Source of the DNA: Chromobacterium sinusclupearum
GTDB lineage: Bacteria > Pseudomonadota > Gammaproteobacteria > Burkholderiales > Chromobacteriaceae
NCBI RefSeq assembly: GCF_002902845.1
Contig: NZ_PPTF01000060.1
Location: 139,278-203,277 of the forward strand
Reading direction: 5' to 3'
Length of the DNA: 64,000 nucleotides
Part shown: piece by piece, positions 50,893 to 59,976 of the stretch
Layout: the number at the start of each line of letters is the position of its first letter
How positions within the stretch are numbered: the first letter of the stretch is position 1
Notes under the pieces: model-generated
Database searches by the model: none
What the model was told of the DNA's origin: nothing
What the model saw: the letters and a program-made list of their open reading frames with translations, nothing else
Program-made: the position numbers and the translations under genes

Positions 50893-50921
50893 ATTGTATT
50901 CAATATTCGACTATTTGACAA
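50893..50921 (-). promoter_or_regulatory. Sigma-70-type promoter of ffs
   Basis: On the minus strand TTGTCA (complement of 50916-50921), a 17-bp spacer, then TACAAT (complement of 50893-50898). Both hexamers match consensus at 5 of 6 bases, and the predicted start falls a few bases before the SRP RNA 5' end. Confidence 0.85.
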
Positions 50922-51038
50922 GCATTTTTATGCGGCCGCTCTTGGCGCAGATGCGAATGATTCGCCGCTATTGCCGACCGCCGGGCTTGAGTGCAGACTC
51001 AACGGCAACGCCATATCCAGAATTCGCCGAGTCCGACT

Positions 51039-52205
51039 ATGAATCCAACCGTTGTCCCGCTGCTGGCCGAGCTGATCCGTTTCGACACCACCAGCCGCCA
51101 CTCCAATCTGCAATTGATAGAGTGGGTGCAGGCTTATCTTGCCGGCTTCGGCCTGGCTTGCAGGCTCACCTACGATGATGATGGCGGCAAGGCCAATCTG
51201 TTCGCGCGCATCGGCAAGCCGGGATTGCCCTTGATCATGCTGTCCGGGCATAGCGATGTGGTGCCGGTGGATGGGCAGCAGTGGCGCTATCCGCCGTTCG
51301 AACTGACCGACGGAGGCGATGGCCGGCTCTATGGGCGCGGCAGCGCGGACATGAAGGGTTTTATCGCCTGCGTGCTGGCGCAGGTGCCTTTGTTTGTGCA
51401 ATTGGCGAATGAAGACCGGCTGAGGCAAGGCATAGGCATTGCCTTGTCCTACGACGAGGAAGTGGGTTGCCTCGGCGTGGGGAGGCTGATCGATGGGCTG
51501 GTTGCCGATGGCGAGTCGATTGCCGGCTGCCTCGTCGGCGAGCCGACTTCGATGCGCCCGGTCATCGCGCACAAGGGCATTGCCCACTATCGCTGCAAAG
51601 TGAAGGGGCGCGCCGCGCACTCCTCGTTGACGCCGCACGGCGTCAACGCCATCGAATACGCCGCCCGGCTGATCACCCATATCCGCAAGCTGGCCGACGC
51701 CGAAGCCGCATTCGGCCATCATCAGCCGCTGTACGATGTGCCGTTCACCACCATGCAGACAGGGTTGGTTCATGGCGGCGTGGCGTGCAATATCGTGCCG
51801 GCCGATTGCGAATTCATGTTCGAGTGCCGCTGGCTGCCCGGCGACGAGCCGCAACGCTTGGTCGCCTCGGTAGCGGATTATGCCGAGACGCTGCTGGTGG
51901 AGATGCGTCAGGTCGCGCCGGAGGCGGACATCGTGATCGAGCCTGTGGTGTATAGCCCGGCATTCGAGTCCGACCCGGCTTCGGAAATACGCCATTACGT
52001 GGCCAGCCTGTGCGGCTGCGAGGGCGGCGCAGGGGTGGCTTACACCACCGAGGCGGGGTTGTTCAGCCAGGCGGGCATGCCATGCGTGGTGCTGGGTCCG
52101 GGCTCGATAGAACAGGCGCATCGTCCGGACGAGTATATAGAGAAGACCCAGTTGTCGGCCTGCTTCGACTGGCTGGGAGCGTTGACTAGCAAGCTGATCA
52201 AATAG
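51039..52205 (+). CDS. argE: Acetylornithine deacetylase
   Basis: A 388-residue M20 dizinc hydrolase releasing acetate from N2-acetylornithine in arginine synthesis. Ligands: His in LSGHSDVVPV, Asp in GRGSADMKGF, Glu-Glu in SYDEEVGCLG near 140, Glu in GEPTSM, and His near the C-terminus in GPGSIEQAHRPDEYI. The lid domain FEF VACNIVPADCEF region is present. The start at 51039 is chosen because MNPTVVPLLAELIRFDT matches the family; no strong Shine-Dalgarno is seen. It follows the SRP RNA by 159 bp and runs opposite to it. Confidence 0.93.
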   Translation: MNPTVVPLLAELIRFDTTSRHSNLQLIEWVQAYLAGFGLACRLTYDDDGGKANLFARIGKPGLPLIMLSGHSDVVPVDGQQWRYPPFELTDGGDGRLYGRGSADMKGFIACVLAQVPLFVQLANEDRLRQGIGIALSYDEEVGCLGVGRLIDGLVADGESIAGCLVGEPTSMRPVIAHKGIAHYRCKVKGRAAHSSLTPHGVNAIEYAARLITHIRKLADAEAAFGHHQPLYDVPFTTMQTGLVHGGVACNIVPADCEFMFECRWLPGDEPQRLVASVADYAETLLVEMRQVAPEADIVIEPVVYSPAFESDPASEIRHYVASLCGCEGGAGVAYTTEAGLFSQAGMPCVVLGPGSIEQAHRPDEYIEKTQLSACFDWLGALTSKLIK

Positions 52206-52277
52206 ACTCAAAAAAAGTTTTGCCTGGAGCTGCGTTAGGCCTCAAAATCCCGGCCTTGTAGTATCGAAGGTCAATGA

Positions 52278-52313
52278 GAGCCCGCCCGGACGACCTCCGC
52301 GCGGGCTTCTTTC
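52278..52313 (+). terminator. Intrinsic terminator between argE and the NSS gene
   Basis: GAGCCCGC pairs with GCGGGCTTC (stem 52278-52285 and 52299-52309) with an inner CGGA/TCCG pair, then TTCTTTCTT. It lies 73 bp past argE. Confidence 0.75.
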
Positions 52314-52335
52314 TTAGGTGGTAGAGAGAAAAACA

Positions 52336-53718
52336 ATGAGTCAGGACAAAACAAAATCGGGTGGAGCGGCCAAGGCGCGCGACGGATTCACTTCCAGCTT
52401 CGGCGTGCTTGCGGCCACCTTGGGATCAGCGGTCGGTCTGGGCAATATCTGGAAATTCCCATATCTGACTGGCACCAATGGCGGAGCGGGTTTCTTGGTG
52501 GTGTATGTGCTGGCCACGCTGGTGGTGGGCTTGCCGGTGATGATTTCCGAGATCATGCTGGGCCGCAAGGCCAAGCGCGACGCGGTGACTACGTTGGCGA
52601 CGCTGGCCCCAAAGGGGCAGCCGTGGTGGTTGATCGGAGCATTCGGCGTGTTTGCCGCCTTCCTGATCATGGCTTTCTATTCCGAAGTGGCGGCCTGGGT
52701 GTTCGCCTACATCTTCAAGGCCATTGGCGGCGATATCCTGTCGCGCGATCCCAAGGTGACGTCGGGCGCATTCACCGCCTTGATTTCCGATCCGGTGCAG
52801 TCGCTGCTGTGGCAGTGGCTGGTGCTGGCGCTGATCGGCGGCATTCTGCTGCTGGGCGTTTCCAAAGGCATTGAGGCGGTGACCAAGAAGCTGATGCCGC
52901 TGCTGTTCGTGCTGCTGGTGGTGATAGGCGTGCGCAGCTTGATGCTGCCAGGCGCGAGCCAAGGCTTGGCCTTCCTGTTTACGCCTGATTTTTCCAAGAT
53001 CAGCGCCGGCGTGGTGCTGACGGCGGTGGGCTTGGCCTTCTTCAAGCTGTCCATCGGCATGGGCACCATGATCACCTACGGCAGCTATTTCCGCGACGAT
53101 CAGAACATTCCGGCCACCACCTTCCGCGTGATGTGCGCCGACTTGTTCGTGTCGCTGCTGGCCGGCATCGCCATCTTCCCGGCGGTATTCGCTTTTGGCT
53201 TCCAGCCGGCGGCGGGGCCGTCGCTGCTGTTCATCACTATTCCGGCGGTGTTCGCCAGCATGCCGCTGGGCCATGTCTTCATGGTGGTGTTTTTTGTGCT
53301 GACGGCGATCGCCGCCACCGGCGCGATGCTGTCCATTCTGGAGGTGCCGGTATCGGTGCTGAGCGAGCGTTTCGGCATCAGCCGCGTCAAGGCGACCGTG
53401 ATCAATCTGTTGCTGTTGGCCGTGGTGGGGGCGGGCTGCGCCTTGTCCAATAGCCTGGCGGCGGATTTCAAGCTGCATGGCATGACCATGTTCGATCTGT
53501 TCGACTTTGTCACATCGAATGTGTTGATGCCCTTGGGCGGGATCTTCCTCTGCCTGTTCACTGGTTGGGTGTGGGGCTATGATCGCTTCCGCGACGCGTT
53601 GAGCAATGGCGGCAAGCTGAATAACGAAGGCTTGCTCCGGGTGCTGTTCATCGTGTTGCGCTTCGTATCGCCGGCCTTGATTCTGGTGGTGATGTTGAAG
53701 GGCTTGAAAGTGTTCTAA
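52336..53718 (+). CDS. Neurotransmitter:sodium symporter (NSS/SNF) family transporter
   Basis: A 460-residue inner membrane symporter with about 11-12 helices, LeuT-like. The first helix carries LGSAVGLGNIWKFPYL, the unwound substrate and sodium site. The third and sixth to eighth helices contain SEVAAWVFAYIF and SIGMGTMITYGSYF, which also form part of the site. It probably imports amino acids such as Trp, Ala or Leu coupled to sodium. The ATG at 52336 follows AGAGAG. It is closed by the terminator at 53724. Confidence 0.93.
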   Translation: MSQDKTKSGGAAKARDGFTSSFGVLAATLGSAVGLGNIWKFPYLTGTNGGAGFLVVYVLATLVVGLPVMISEIMLGRKAKRDAVTTLATLAPKGQPWWLIGAFGVFAAFLIMAFYSEVAAWVFAYIFKAIGGDILSRDPKVTSGAFTALISDPVQSLLWQWLVLALIGGILLLGVSKGIEAVTKKLMPLLFVLLVVIGVRSLMLPGASQGLAFLFTPDFSKISAGVVLTAVGLAFFKLSIGMGTMITYGSYFRDDQNIPATTFRVMCADLFVSLLAGIAIFPAVFAFGFQPAAGPSLLFITIPAVFASMPLGHVFMVVFFVLTAIAATGAMLSILEVPVSVLSERFGISRVKATVINLLLLAVVGAGCALSNSLAADFKLHGMTMFDLFDFVTSNVLMPLGGIFLCLFTGWVWGYDRFRDALSNGGKLNNEGLLRVLFIVLRFVSPALILVVMLKGLKVF

Positions 53719-53723
53719 AAAAC

Positions 53724-53755
53724 AAGGGCCGGACGATGCAGTCCGGCCCTTTTTC
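53724..53755 (+). terminator. Intrinsic terminator after the NSS gene
   Basis: Perfect stem AAGGGCCGGAC/GTCCGGCCCTT (11 bp) with a 6-nt loop and a T run to 53755. Confidence 0.93.
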
Positions 53756-53764
53756 TTGGTGGAT

Positions 53765-54043
53765 TCAAGTCGGGGAGCCGTCTTCGTCGCCGCTGATGAC
53801 GGGCGGCGGCGCGAAGCCGTTGATGTCGCGGGCGCTTTTCTCCAGCAGCAGCACGATGGAGGTGTTCAGCGCGCCGAAGGCCCAGCTGATCAGCATGAAT
53901 ACGGAATAGGCCGTCAGCTTGTCAGCGAATAGCGCGTGCCCGTGCAGGGTGAGCTCGGCGGGGTCGAATACGGAGTAGAAGACGACGGTTGCGAGCACGG
54001 CGATGATGAATGAGGGCCAGAACAACAGAATGCCTTTTCTCAT
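53765..54043 (-). CDS. Small two-helix membrane protein of unknown function
   Basis: A 92-residue protein. Two hydrophobic segments lie at about residues 4-24 (GILLFWPSFIIAVLATVVFY) and 44-67 (AYSVFMLISWAFGALNTSIVLLL). The C-terminus INGFAPPPVISGDEDGSPT is acidic and probably cytoplasmic. The open frame is much longer upstream, but the ATG at 54043 follows GGAG with 6-nt spacing and the upstream part is not protein-like. I do not recognise the family. Confidence 0.7.
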   Translation of the reverse strand: MRKGILLFWPSFIIAVLATVVFYSVFDPAELTLHGHALFADKLTAYSVFMLISWAFGALNTSIVLLLEKSARDINGFAPPPVISGDEDGSPT

Positions 54044-54308
54044 GTTTGTCTCCATGTGGCGTAAAATCGGCAGGATGACGACGGATAGGGCTTTTTGCTT
54101 GTTGATCTTGCCATCATAGGCGATTTGGACGCCGAGTGGCGCAATATCCTGCCGTGCCGGACAGGCGTCGGGCCTGTCGGCGCCGGCCCTGGCCGTGTTA
54201 GACTGTTGTTCGACAGCGAACAACGTGCCTTCGAAAGGCAACAACGCAATCCGTTTTTCATGGTCGACTGAAGCGTGTCGGCCCATCTGCAAATTCATGG
54301 AGTCTGAT

Positions 54309-55517
54309 ATGACCTCTTCGATCTTCGCCGGCGTGGAGCTGGCGCCCCGCGACCCCATTCTCGGTCTGAATGAAGCCTTCAACGCCGACACCCGCAGCAC
54401 CAAGGTGAATCTTGGCGTGGGCGTCTATTCCAACGATGACGGCAAGATTCCGCTGCTGGCGGCGGTGCAGGCGGCGGAGAAGGCCAGGCTGGAGGCACTG
54501 CCCGCGCGCGGCTATCAGCCTATCGAAGGCTCGGCCGCTTATGACGTGGCGGTGCAGAAGCTGCTGTTCGGCGCCGATAGCGAGCTGTTGTCGGCTGGCC
54601 GGGTGGTGACGGCTCAGGCACTGGGTGGCACCGGGGCCTTGAAGATAGGCGCGGACTTCCTGAAGCGGCTGAACCCTGCGGCCAAGGTTTACATCAGCGA
54701 CCCGTCATGGGAGAACCATCGCGCCTTGTTCGAGTCGGCCGGCTTTGAAGTGGAAAACTATCCGTACTACGAGGCGGCGACGCGCGGCGTCGATTTCGCC
54801 GCGATGAAGGCCCACTTGTCGTCGTTGGCCGCCGGCTCCGTCATCGTGCTGCATGCCTGCTGCCATAATCCGACCGGCGCCGATCTGTCCGCCGCGCAAT
54901 GGGAAGAAGTGGTGTCCGTTTGCCGCGAGCGCGGCCTGGTGCCGTTTCTGGATATGGCTTATCAAGGTTTCGCCGACGGCATCGACGCCGATGCGCTGGC
55001 CGTTCGCCTGTTCGCTGTTTCCGGCCTGCAATTCTTCATCGCCAGCTCCTTCTCCAAGAGCTTCTCGCTGTATGGCGAGCGCGTGGGCGCCTTGTCCATC
55101 GTGACCTCCGGCAAGGATGAGTCGGCTCGAGTGCTGTCGCAGCTCAAGCGGGTGATCCGCACCAACTACTCCAATCCGCCTATCCATGGCGCAGCCATTG
55201 TGGCGGCGGTGCTGTCCAGTCCGGAACTGCGTCGCCAGTGGGAAGAAGAGCTGGCCGGCATGCGAGACCGCATCCGCGCCATGCGCCTGGCCTTGCTGGA
55301 AGCGATCAAGGCGCATGGCGTGGCCGCCGATTTCTCGTTCATCACGGCGCAGCGCGGCATGTTCTCGTACACCGGCCTGACCGCTGCGCAAGTCGAGCGT
55401 CTGCGCGAAGAGTTCGGCATCTATGCTGTTTCCACCGGCCGGATCTGCCTGGCCGCGCTGAACAGCAAGAATGTCGATTACGTGGCTGCAGCCATTGCGA
55501 AGGTGCTGGCTGACTGA
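54309..55517 (+). CDS. Aromatic/aspartate aminotransferase (class I, AspC/TyrB-like)
   Basis: A 402-residue PLP-dependent aminotransferase of subgroup I-alpha. The Schiff-base Lys is in SFSKSFSLYGERVGAL, the PLP-contact loop in CCHNPTGADLS, and the Trp of ISDPSWENHRALF stacks on the cofactor. FRYYRY-type aromatic specificity cannot be resolved. The N-terminal block SIFAGVELAPRDPILGLNEAFNAD is diagnostic for AspC/TyrB. The ATG at 54309 is set by GGAG 6 nt before it. It diverges from the small membrane protein gene. Confidence 0.93.
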   Translation: MTSSIFAGVELAPRDPILGLNEAFNADTRSTKVNLGVGVYSNDDGKIPLLAAVQAAEKARLEALPARGYQPIEGSAAYDVAVQKLLFGADSELLSAGRVVTAQALGGTGALKIGADFLKRLNPAAKVYISDPSWENHRALFESAGFEVENYPYYEAATRGVDFAAMKAHLSSLAAGSVIVLHACCHNPTGADLSAAQWEEVVSVCRERGLVPFLDMAYQGFADGIDADALAVRLFAVSGLQFFIASSFSKSFSLYGERVGALSIVTSGKDESARVLSQLKRVIRTNYSNPPIHGAAIVAAVLSSPELRRQWEEELAGMRDRIRAMRLALLEAIKAHGVAADFSFITAQRGMFSYTGLTAAQVERLREEFGIYAVSTGRICLAALNSKNVDYVAAAIAKVLAD

Positions 55518-55542
55518 CTCCCGAGCGCGCTTGACCGAACTG

Positions 55543-55567
55543 CCCCGGCGCATGCCGGGGTTTTTCT
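55543..55567 (+). terminator. Intrinsic terminator after the aminotransferase
   Basis: CCCCGGC (55543-55549) pairs with GCCGGGG (55554-55560), a 4-nt loop, then a T run. Confidence 0.9.
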
Positions 55568-56129
55568 TTTTTGGGATGAGTGCGACGCATTAAAGCTAAT
55601 GCTTTAAATTAATGCTAAATAAGTAAGCAATCTTTAACTGTTAAATATCAAATAATCGCAGTTTTGCGCTTGGATAGGCATCGGCACTCGGGGATACTTG
55701 CGGTGCCCTGCCGATGTAGTGAAGACATTACATGCCTGCGCGGTTATGGAGCCCGTGATGGCTCATGCGCCGACAGGTGGCTGCAGTTTCGCATGTTCAT
55801 GTTGTGCCGTGCCGAGGCGGAATGAAATATGTGGTGCAATGCAAGCGTGAAGACCGTGGTGACCACCCGAACTTGCCGGTGGTGGTTCTCGGTGAAGCTT
55901 GTTTACGTGTCTTGCCTGCCAGTTTCTTCCCAAGCGCTTCTTTCTCCTTCCTTGACTTTCCCATGCTATCGCTTCAGCGGCCTTGCCGGCCGACTGCTGT
56001 GCATGGGGAGCCTTTTGCCATGCCATCCGCCGGAAGTCCTGGCCGCCGGATGGTGGAAGTCCGCTCTTTGGTACCCAGGCTCGGAGTCACAGCGGTAAAG
56101 GTTAGCTCGACGCAATAGGGAGTTACACA
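55568..56129 (+). other. Long untranslated region upstream of tdcB
   Basis: 562 bp without a convincing gene on either strand. The first 100 bp are AT-rich and include an ATCAA half-site with 3-of-5 match to the paired TTGAT (55638-55651), a weak FNR-like box. A hairpin formed by ATCGGCAC and GGTGCC-CT-GCCGAT spans about 55679-55720. Several further GC-rich inverted runs lie between 55860 and 56100. Length and structure suggest a regulated leader, but I match no known riboswitch class. Confidence 0.4.
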
Positions 56130-57122
56130 ATGAAGACTTTTGACAATCTGCCCCTCTCCATCCATGACATCACCGCTGCCAAGGGAAGGCTGCGCGGCCG
56201 CGTTTACAAAACTGGCCAGCCGCGCTCCAACTACCTGAGCGAGCAGTGCAAAGGCGAGATTTTCCTCAAGTTCGAGAATATGCAGCGCACCGGATCGTTC
56301 AAGATACGCGGAGCATTCAACAAGCTCAGCTCGTTGACGGAAGAGGAAAGGCGACGAGGGGTGGTGGCGTGTTCGGCCGGCAACCATGCGCAAGGCGTAT
56401 CGCTGTCTTGCGCCATGCTCGGCATAGACGGCAAGGTGGTGATGCCTTGCGGCGCGCCCAAGTCCAAGGTGGCGGCGACGAGTGATTACTCGGCCAAAGT
56501 CGTTCTTCATGGCAACAACTTTAACGATACCATCGCCAAGGTCAGCGAGATCGTCGAAATGGAAGGGCGTATTTTCATCCCGCCTTACGACGACATCAAG
56601 GTGATTGCGGGGCAGGGCACGATAGGCCTGGAAATTCTGGAAGACCTGTACGACGTGGATAACGTGATTGTGCCGATTGGTGGTGGCGGGCTGATCTCCG
56701 GCGTGGCAGTGGCGATCAAGTCCATCAACCCTACGATCAACATCATAGGCGTGCAGGCGGAGAACGTGCACGGCATGGCGTCATCGTATTACTGCGGCAA
56801 GATCACCGATCACCGCAACCAAGGCACGCTGGCCGATGGTTGCGATGTGGCCAGGCCGGGCAAACTGACGTTTGAGATCGTCAAGGATCTCGTCACCGAC
56901 ATCGTGCTGGTCAATGAAGAAGAGATTCGCGCCAGCATGATTGCGCTGATCCAGCGCAACAAGATCATCACGGAAGGGGCTGGCGCGCTGGCTACGGCTG
57001 CCTTATTGAGCGGGAAGCTGAAAAATTACATTGAAGGCAGGAAAACCGTGAGCATCATCTCCGGCGGCAATATCGACCTTTCCCGCGTTTCGCAGATACT
57101 CGAGCCGGAAACCCTCTACTAA
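56130..57122 (+). CDS. tdcB: Threonine ammonia-lyase, catabolic (TdcB-like)
   Basis: A 330-residue fold-type II PLP enzyme that deaminates threonine (and serine) to 2-oxobutyrate. The PLP Lys is in [19 protein letters not shown] near residue 58, with [13 protein letters not shown], the GGGGLISGV phosphate loop near 185, and the C-terminal [14 protein letters not shown]. There is no ACT regulatory domain, so it is catabolic rather than biosynthetic. The ATG follows GGGAGTTACACA. It is followed in 20 bp by tdcC. Confidence 0.94.
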   Translation: MKTFDNLPLSIHDITAAKGRLRGRVYKTGQPRSNYLSEQCKGEIFLKFENMQRTGSFKIRGAFNKLSSLTEEERRRGVVACSAGNHAQGVSLSCAMLGIDGKVVMPCGAPKSKVAATSDYSAKVVLHGNNFNDTIAKVSEIVEMEGRIFIPPYDDIKVIAGQGTIGLEILEDLYDVDNVIVPIGGGGLISGVAVAIKSINPTINIIGVQAENVHGMASSYYCGKITDHRNQGTLADGCDVARPGKLTFEIVKDLVTDIVLVNEEEIRASMIALIQRNKIITEGAGALATAALLSGKLKNYIEGRKTVSIISGGNIDLSRVSQILEPETLY

Positions 57123-57142
57123 ATTCTCAAGGGCGTGTCATC

Positions 57143-58477
57143 ATGAATCCGCAAAACACAATCGCCATCAGCCCTGCCGAGCTCAGTCTCGCCTGGCGCA
57201 AAACCGACACCACATGGACGCTGGGCCTGTTTGGCACGGCCATCGGCGCCGGCGTGCTGTTCTTTCCGATCCGCGCCGGTTTCGGCGGCCTCGTTCCTAT
57301 CCTCATCATGCTGGTGCTGGCTTACCCCATCGCATTTTTCTGCCACCGCGCGCTGGCCAGGCTGTGCCTGTCGGGCAGTAATCCTTCCGGCAACATCACC
57401 AGCACGGTGGAAGAGCATTTCGGCAAGACGGGGGGCGTGGTCATCACCTTTTTGTACTTCTTCGCCATCTGTCCGCTGTTATGGATCTATGGGGTCACCA
57501 TCACCAATACCTTCATGACCTTCTGGGAGAACCAGTTGCAACTGCCTGCGCTCAATCGTGGCCTGGTTGCGCTGGGCCTGCTGTTGCTGATGGCCTTCGT
57601 CATCTACTTCGGCAAGGACCTGATGGTGAAGGTCATGAGCTACTTGGTGTGGCCGTTCATAGCCAGCCTGGTGCTGATCTCGCTGTCGCTGATTCCGTAT
57701 TGGAACAGCGCGGCCATCGAGCAGGTGGATCTGGGCTCTTTGTCCTTGCTGGGGGGCGACGGCATCCTGGTGACAGTCTGGCTGGGCGTCTCCATCATGG
57801 TGTTCTCGTTCAATTTTTCGCCTATCGTGTCTTCTTTCGTGGTGTCCAAGCGCGAGGAATGCGAGGCGGAGTTGGGGCGCGAGCAAACCGAGCGCAAGTG
57901 CGCGCAAATCATTTCGCGCGCCAGCATGCTGATGGTGGCGGTCGTGATGTTCTTTGCCTTCAGCTGCCTGTTCACGCTGTCGCCGCAGAACATGGCGGAA
58001 GCCAAGGCGCAGAACATTCCGGTGCTGTCTTATCTGGCCAATCACTTCTCAGGCATGGCGGGAGAGCGTTCCGTGTTCGCCGCCATTCTGGAGTATGCGG
58101 CGTCGCTGATTGCGCTGGTGGCCATCTTCAAGTCGTTCTTCGGCCATTATCTGGGCACCTTGGAAGGCTTGAACGGCCTGATCGTCAAGTTTGCCTATCA
58201 CGGCGATGAGGCGAGCGTGCCGGAAAGACGGCTCAATATGATCAGCATGGTGTTCATCATGGGCTCCACCTGGCTGGTGGCTTACGTCAACCCCAACATC
58301 CTGGATCTCATCGAGGCCATGGGCGCGCCCATCATCGCCTCGCTGCTGTGCCTGCTGCCGATGTACGCCACCCGCAAAGTGCCGGCGTTGGCGGCATACA
58401 GGGGGCGTGTGGACAATGTTTTCGTCACGGCCATTGGTTTGCTGACCATTCTCAACATTGCCTACAAATTGTTCTGA
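57143..58477 (+). CDS. tdcC: Threonine/serine:proton symporter (TdcC-like)
   Basis: A 444-residue HAAAP-family permease with 11-12 hydrophobic segments. It begins [29 protein letters not shown], the family signature in helix 1, and has the [21 protein letters not shown] loop. Import of serine or threonine feeds the adjacent deaminase, so tdcBC is a catabolic pair. It begins 20 bp after tdcB. Classical tdc clusters have a regulator and a kinase; none are here. Confidence 0.92.
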   Translation: MNPQNTIAISPAELSLAWRKTDTTWTLGLFGTAIGAGVLFFPIRAGFGGLVPILIMLVLAYPIAFFCHRALARLCLSGSNPSGNITSTVEEHFGKTGGVVITFLYFFAICPLLWIYGVTITNTFMTFWENQLQLPALNRGLVALGLLLLMAFVIYFGKDLMVKVMSYLVWPFIASLVLISLSLIPYWNSAAIEQVDLGSLSLLGGDGILVTVWLGVSIMVFSFNFSPIVSSFVVSKREECEAELGREQTERKCAQIISRASMLMVAVVMFFAFSCLFTLSPQNMAEAKAQNIPVLSYLANHFSGMAGERSVFAAILEYAASLIALVAIFKSFFGHYLGTLEGLNGLIVKFAYHGDEASVPERRLNMISMVFIMGSTWLVAYVNPNILDLIEAMGAPIIASLLCLLPMYATRKVPALAAYRGRVDNVFVTAIGLLTILNIAYKLF

Positions 58478-58516
58478 GCCGAATTGCCACCGCGCAGGTG
58501 GGCGAGTGGAATGAAG

Positions 58517-58538
58517 GCCTCGGCATGCCGGGGCTTTC
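58517..58538 (+). terminator. Terminator-like hairpin after tdcC
   Basis: GCCTCGGC pairs with GCCGGGGC (one G-T wobble) around a 2-nt loop, then TTTCT. It lies 39 bp past the tdcC stop. The rest of the gap to 58840 contains no gene; about 150 bp of AT-rich sequence there probably hold a promoter. Confidence 0.7.
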
Positions 58539-58840
58539 TCAATTGAGTGGCATGCGAAAAGCAAACGGAATGAATTTTTATGTGAATTTTTATTTCATTC
58601 GTCATTTTGTTGGGATTGGTGTGACATGGACAGCCACGTTGTGAGTGTCCAAAAGTACAGTTCTAATCCCTTGAGTATGGGTTTTCCCTAGGTGGGCATT
58701 GTCTCGGCAGGCAATTGTCCGCATGATGAGGGTAGACATCAGTGAATGTCGGATTGCTGAGCCTGGGCCACAAGCCTTGCGCGATGCAGTCACAATAATC
58801 CAATAGCTTGTTTATGAGGGGGAACCCTCGGGGTAGAGCC

Positions 58841-59194
58841 ATGACTACAACTTTTCCTGAAGTGTTGGTGCTGCAGGCTTTGACTGCAGGTGCTTTTGAT
58901 GCGGACGATGCCGATGTCCGCAACAACTTGGGGCTGCTGGGATTGCTGGATGTGTGTTCCCGCGATGGCCGCTTCCGTTTGACTGTGTCGTTGGAACCGG
59001 TGGACCCGGATGCGCCGTCGACGCAGTGGAATCTGGAAGCGGAGATGGAAGTGTGCGCGGATGGCGCGGTGGCGCGGCAGGGCGGGCGTCAGCTTGAATA
59101 CATCGGCACCAAGCCGGGCAATTATTTGCGCGAGCTGCTGGCCGCCGGCGAGCTGGGTGACTACCTGGTGCCGGGGGCGGCTCAGGCGGCCTGA
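58841..59194 (+). CDS. Hypothetical protein, small acidic
   Basis: A 117-residue soluble acidic protein beginning MTTTFPEVLVLQALTAGAFDADDADVR. It has a strand-rich middle (FRLTVSLEPVDPD, WNLEAEMEVCADG) and a C-terminal AAGELGDYLVPGAAQAA. I do not recognise the family. The ATG at 58841 is chosen over 58808, a TTG without a site; the Shine-Dalgarno is weak (GGGTAG). It is a single-gene unit ending in a strong bidirectional terminator. Confidence 0.75.
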   Translation: MTTTFPEVLVLQALTAGAFDADDADVRNNLGLLGLLDVCSRDGRFRLTVSLEPVDPDAPSTQWNLEAEMEVCADGAVARQGGRQLEYIGTKPGNYLRELLAAGELGDYLVPGAAQAA

Positions 59195-59214
59195 CGCATG
59201 AGGTAAAGCATAAA

Positions 59215-59244
59215 CAACAAAGCCACCCCAGGGTGGCTTTGTTG
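59215..59244. terminator. Perfect bidirectional terminator
   Basis: CAACAAAGCCACCC and GGGTGGCTTTGTTG are exact reverse complements around a 2-nt loop, with T-rich flanks on both sides. It separates the hypothetical gene from the convergent TetR gene. Confidence 0.93.
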
Positions 59245-59250
59245 CTTTGG

Positions 59251-59907
59251 TCATGACGTTTTTTGCGCAGTGTGTCTTTCGTACAAAGACCGGAAGGCGT
59301 GCATGTATTCCGGCTGCACATAGGGCTTGAGCAGGGCTAGCACCTGCAAGACGCCGCGGTGGCCGGACTCCTCGGTGATGGGCGCCTTGGGGCGGGATGT
59401 CTGCTCGAAGGCGAACCAGAATTTCACTACCAGCCAGATATTGATGCTGACCGCCTCGATATCCTCTTCATCCATTTTCAACAGTCCCAGCCGGATGAAT
59501 TCGCGGAAGTGTTCGCCCAGTATGTTCTTCAGCTCGGTGTTGACGAACTGGTGGTACTCCGACTGCATCTGCGGATTGCGCGCCAGCAGGCCCGGCAAAT
59601 CGTAGAACATGAAGCGGAACTGCCACATCGCCAGGAAGGCGGTGTCCAGATAGTTCACCAGATCGTCGACCGTCATTTTGCGGTCTTCCGGCACGGCCAG
59701 GCGCTGGTTGATGAACTCCCTGTACATTATGAAAATCTGATATACGATTTCCTCTTTGTTGCGGAAATGGTAATACAAATTGCCCGGGCTGATGCCCAGG
59801 TGGGCTGCGATATGGTTGGTGGTGATGCTGCGCTCGCCCTGTTCATTAAACAGCTTGAGGCTTTCCTGGATGATGCGGTCGTAGGTTTTGATTCTGGTTT
59901 TACTCAT
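59251..59907 (-). CDS. TetR family transcriptional regulator
   Basis: A 218-residue regulator. The N-terminal helix-turn-helix is in residues 9-55, with TTNHIAAHLGISPGNLYYHFRNKEEIV as the recognition helix region. The ligand-binding part is helical, with the MFYDLPGLLARNPQM motif near 100. The target cannot be read from the context: the genes around it are a channel and a hypothetical protein. It runs leftward, 69 bp downstream of the MscS gene. Confidence 0.93.
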   Translation of the reverse strand: MSKTRIKTYDRIIQESLKLFNEQGERSITTNHIAAHLGISPGNLYYHFRNKEEIVYQIFIMYREFINQRLAVPEDRKMTVDDLVNYLDTAFLAMWQFRFMFYDLPGLLARNPQMQSEYHQFVNTELKNILGEHFREFIRLGLLKMDEEDIEAVSINIWLVVKFWFAFEQTSRPKAPITEESGHRGVLQVLALLKPYVQPEYMHAFRSLYERHTAQKTS

Positions 59908-59976
59908 GAGGCACCGGCTGGTGAGGGCTTCGCGTAGCGCAATTGTATACGATGTTTGGAGTTCTTGCTCTATTTC

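Noticed and set aside
55763..56026. Leftward 87-codon frame in the tdcB leader
   Set aside because: No Shine-Dalgarno, no recognisable motif, and composition like random GC-rich DNA; treated as leader instead.
55568..56129. Tandem glycine or threonine riboswitch before tdcB
   Set aside because: Short matches to GCCGA-like blocks were seen but not the conserved aptamer core; no class assigned.
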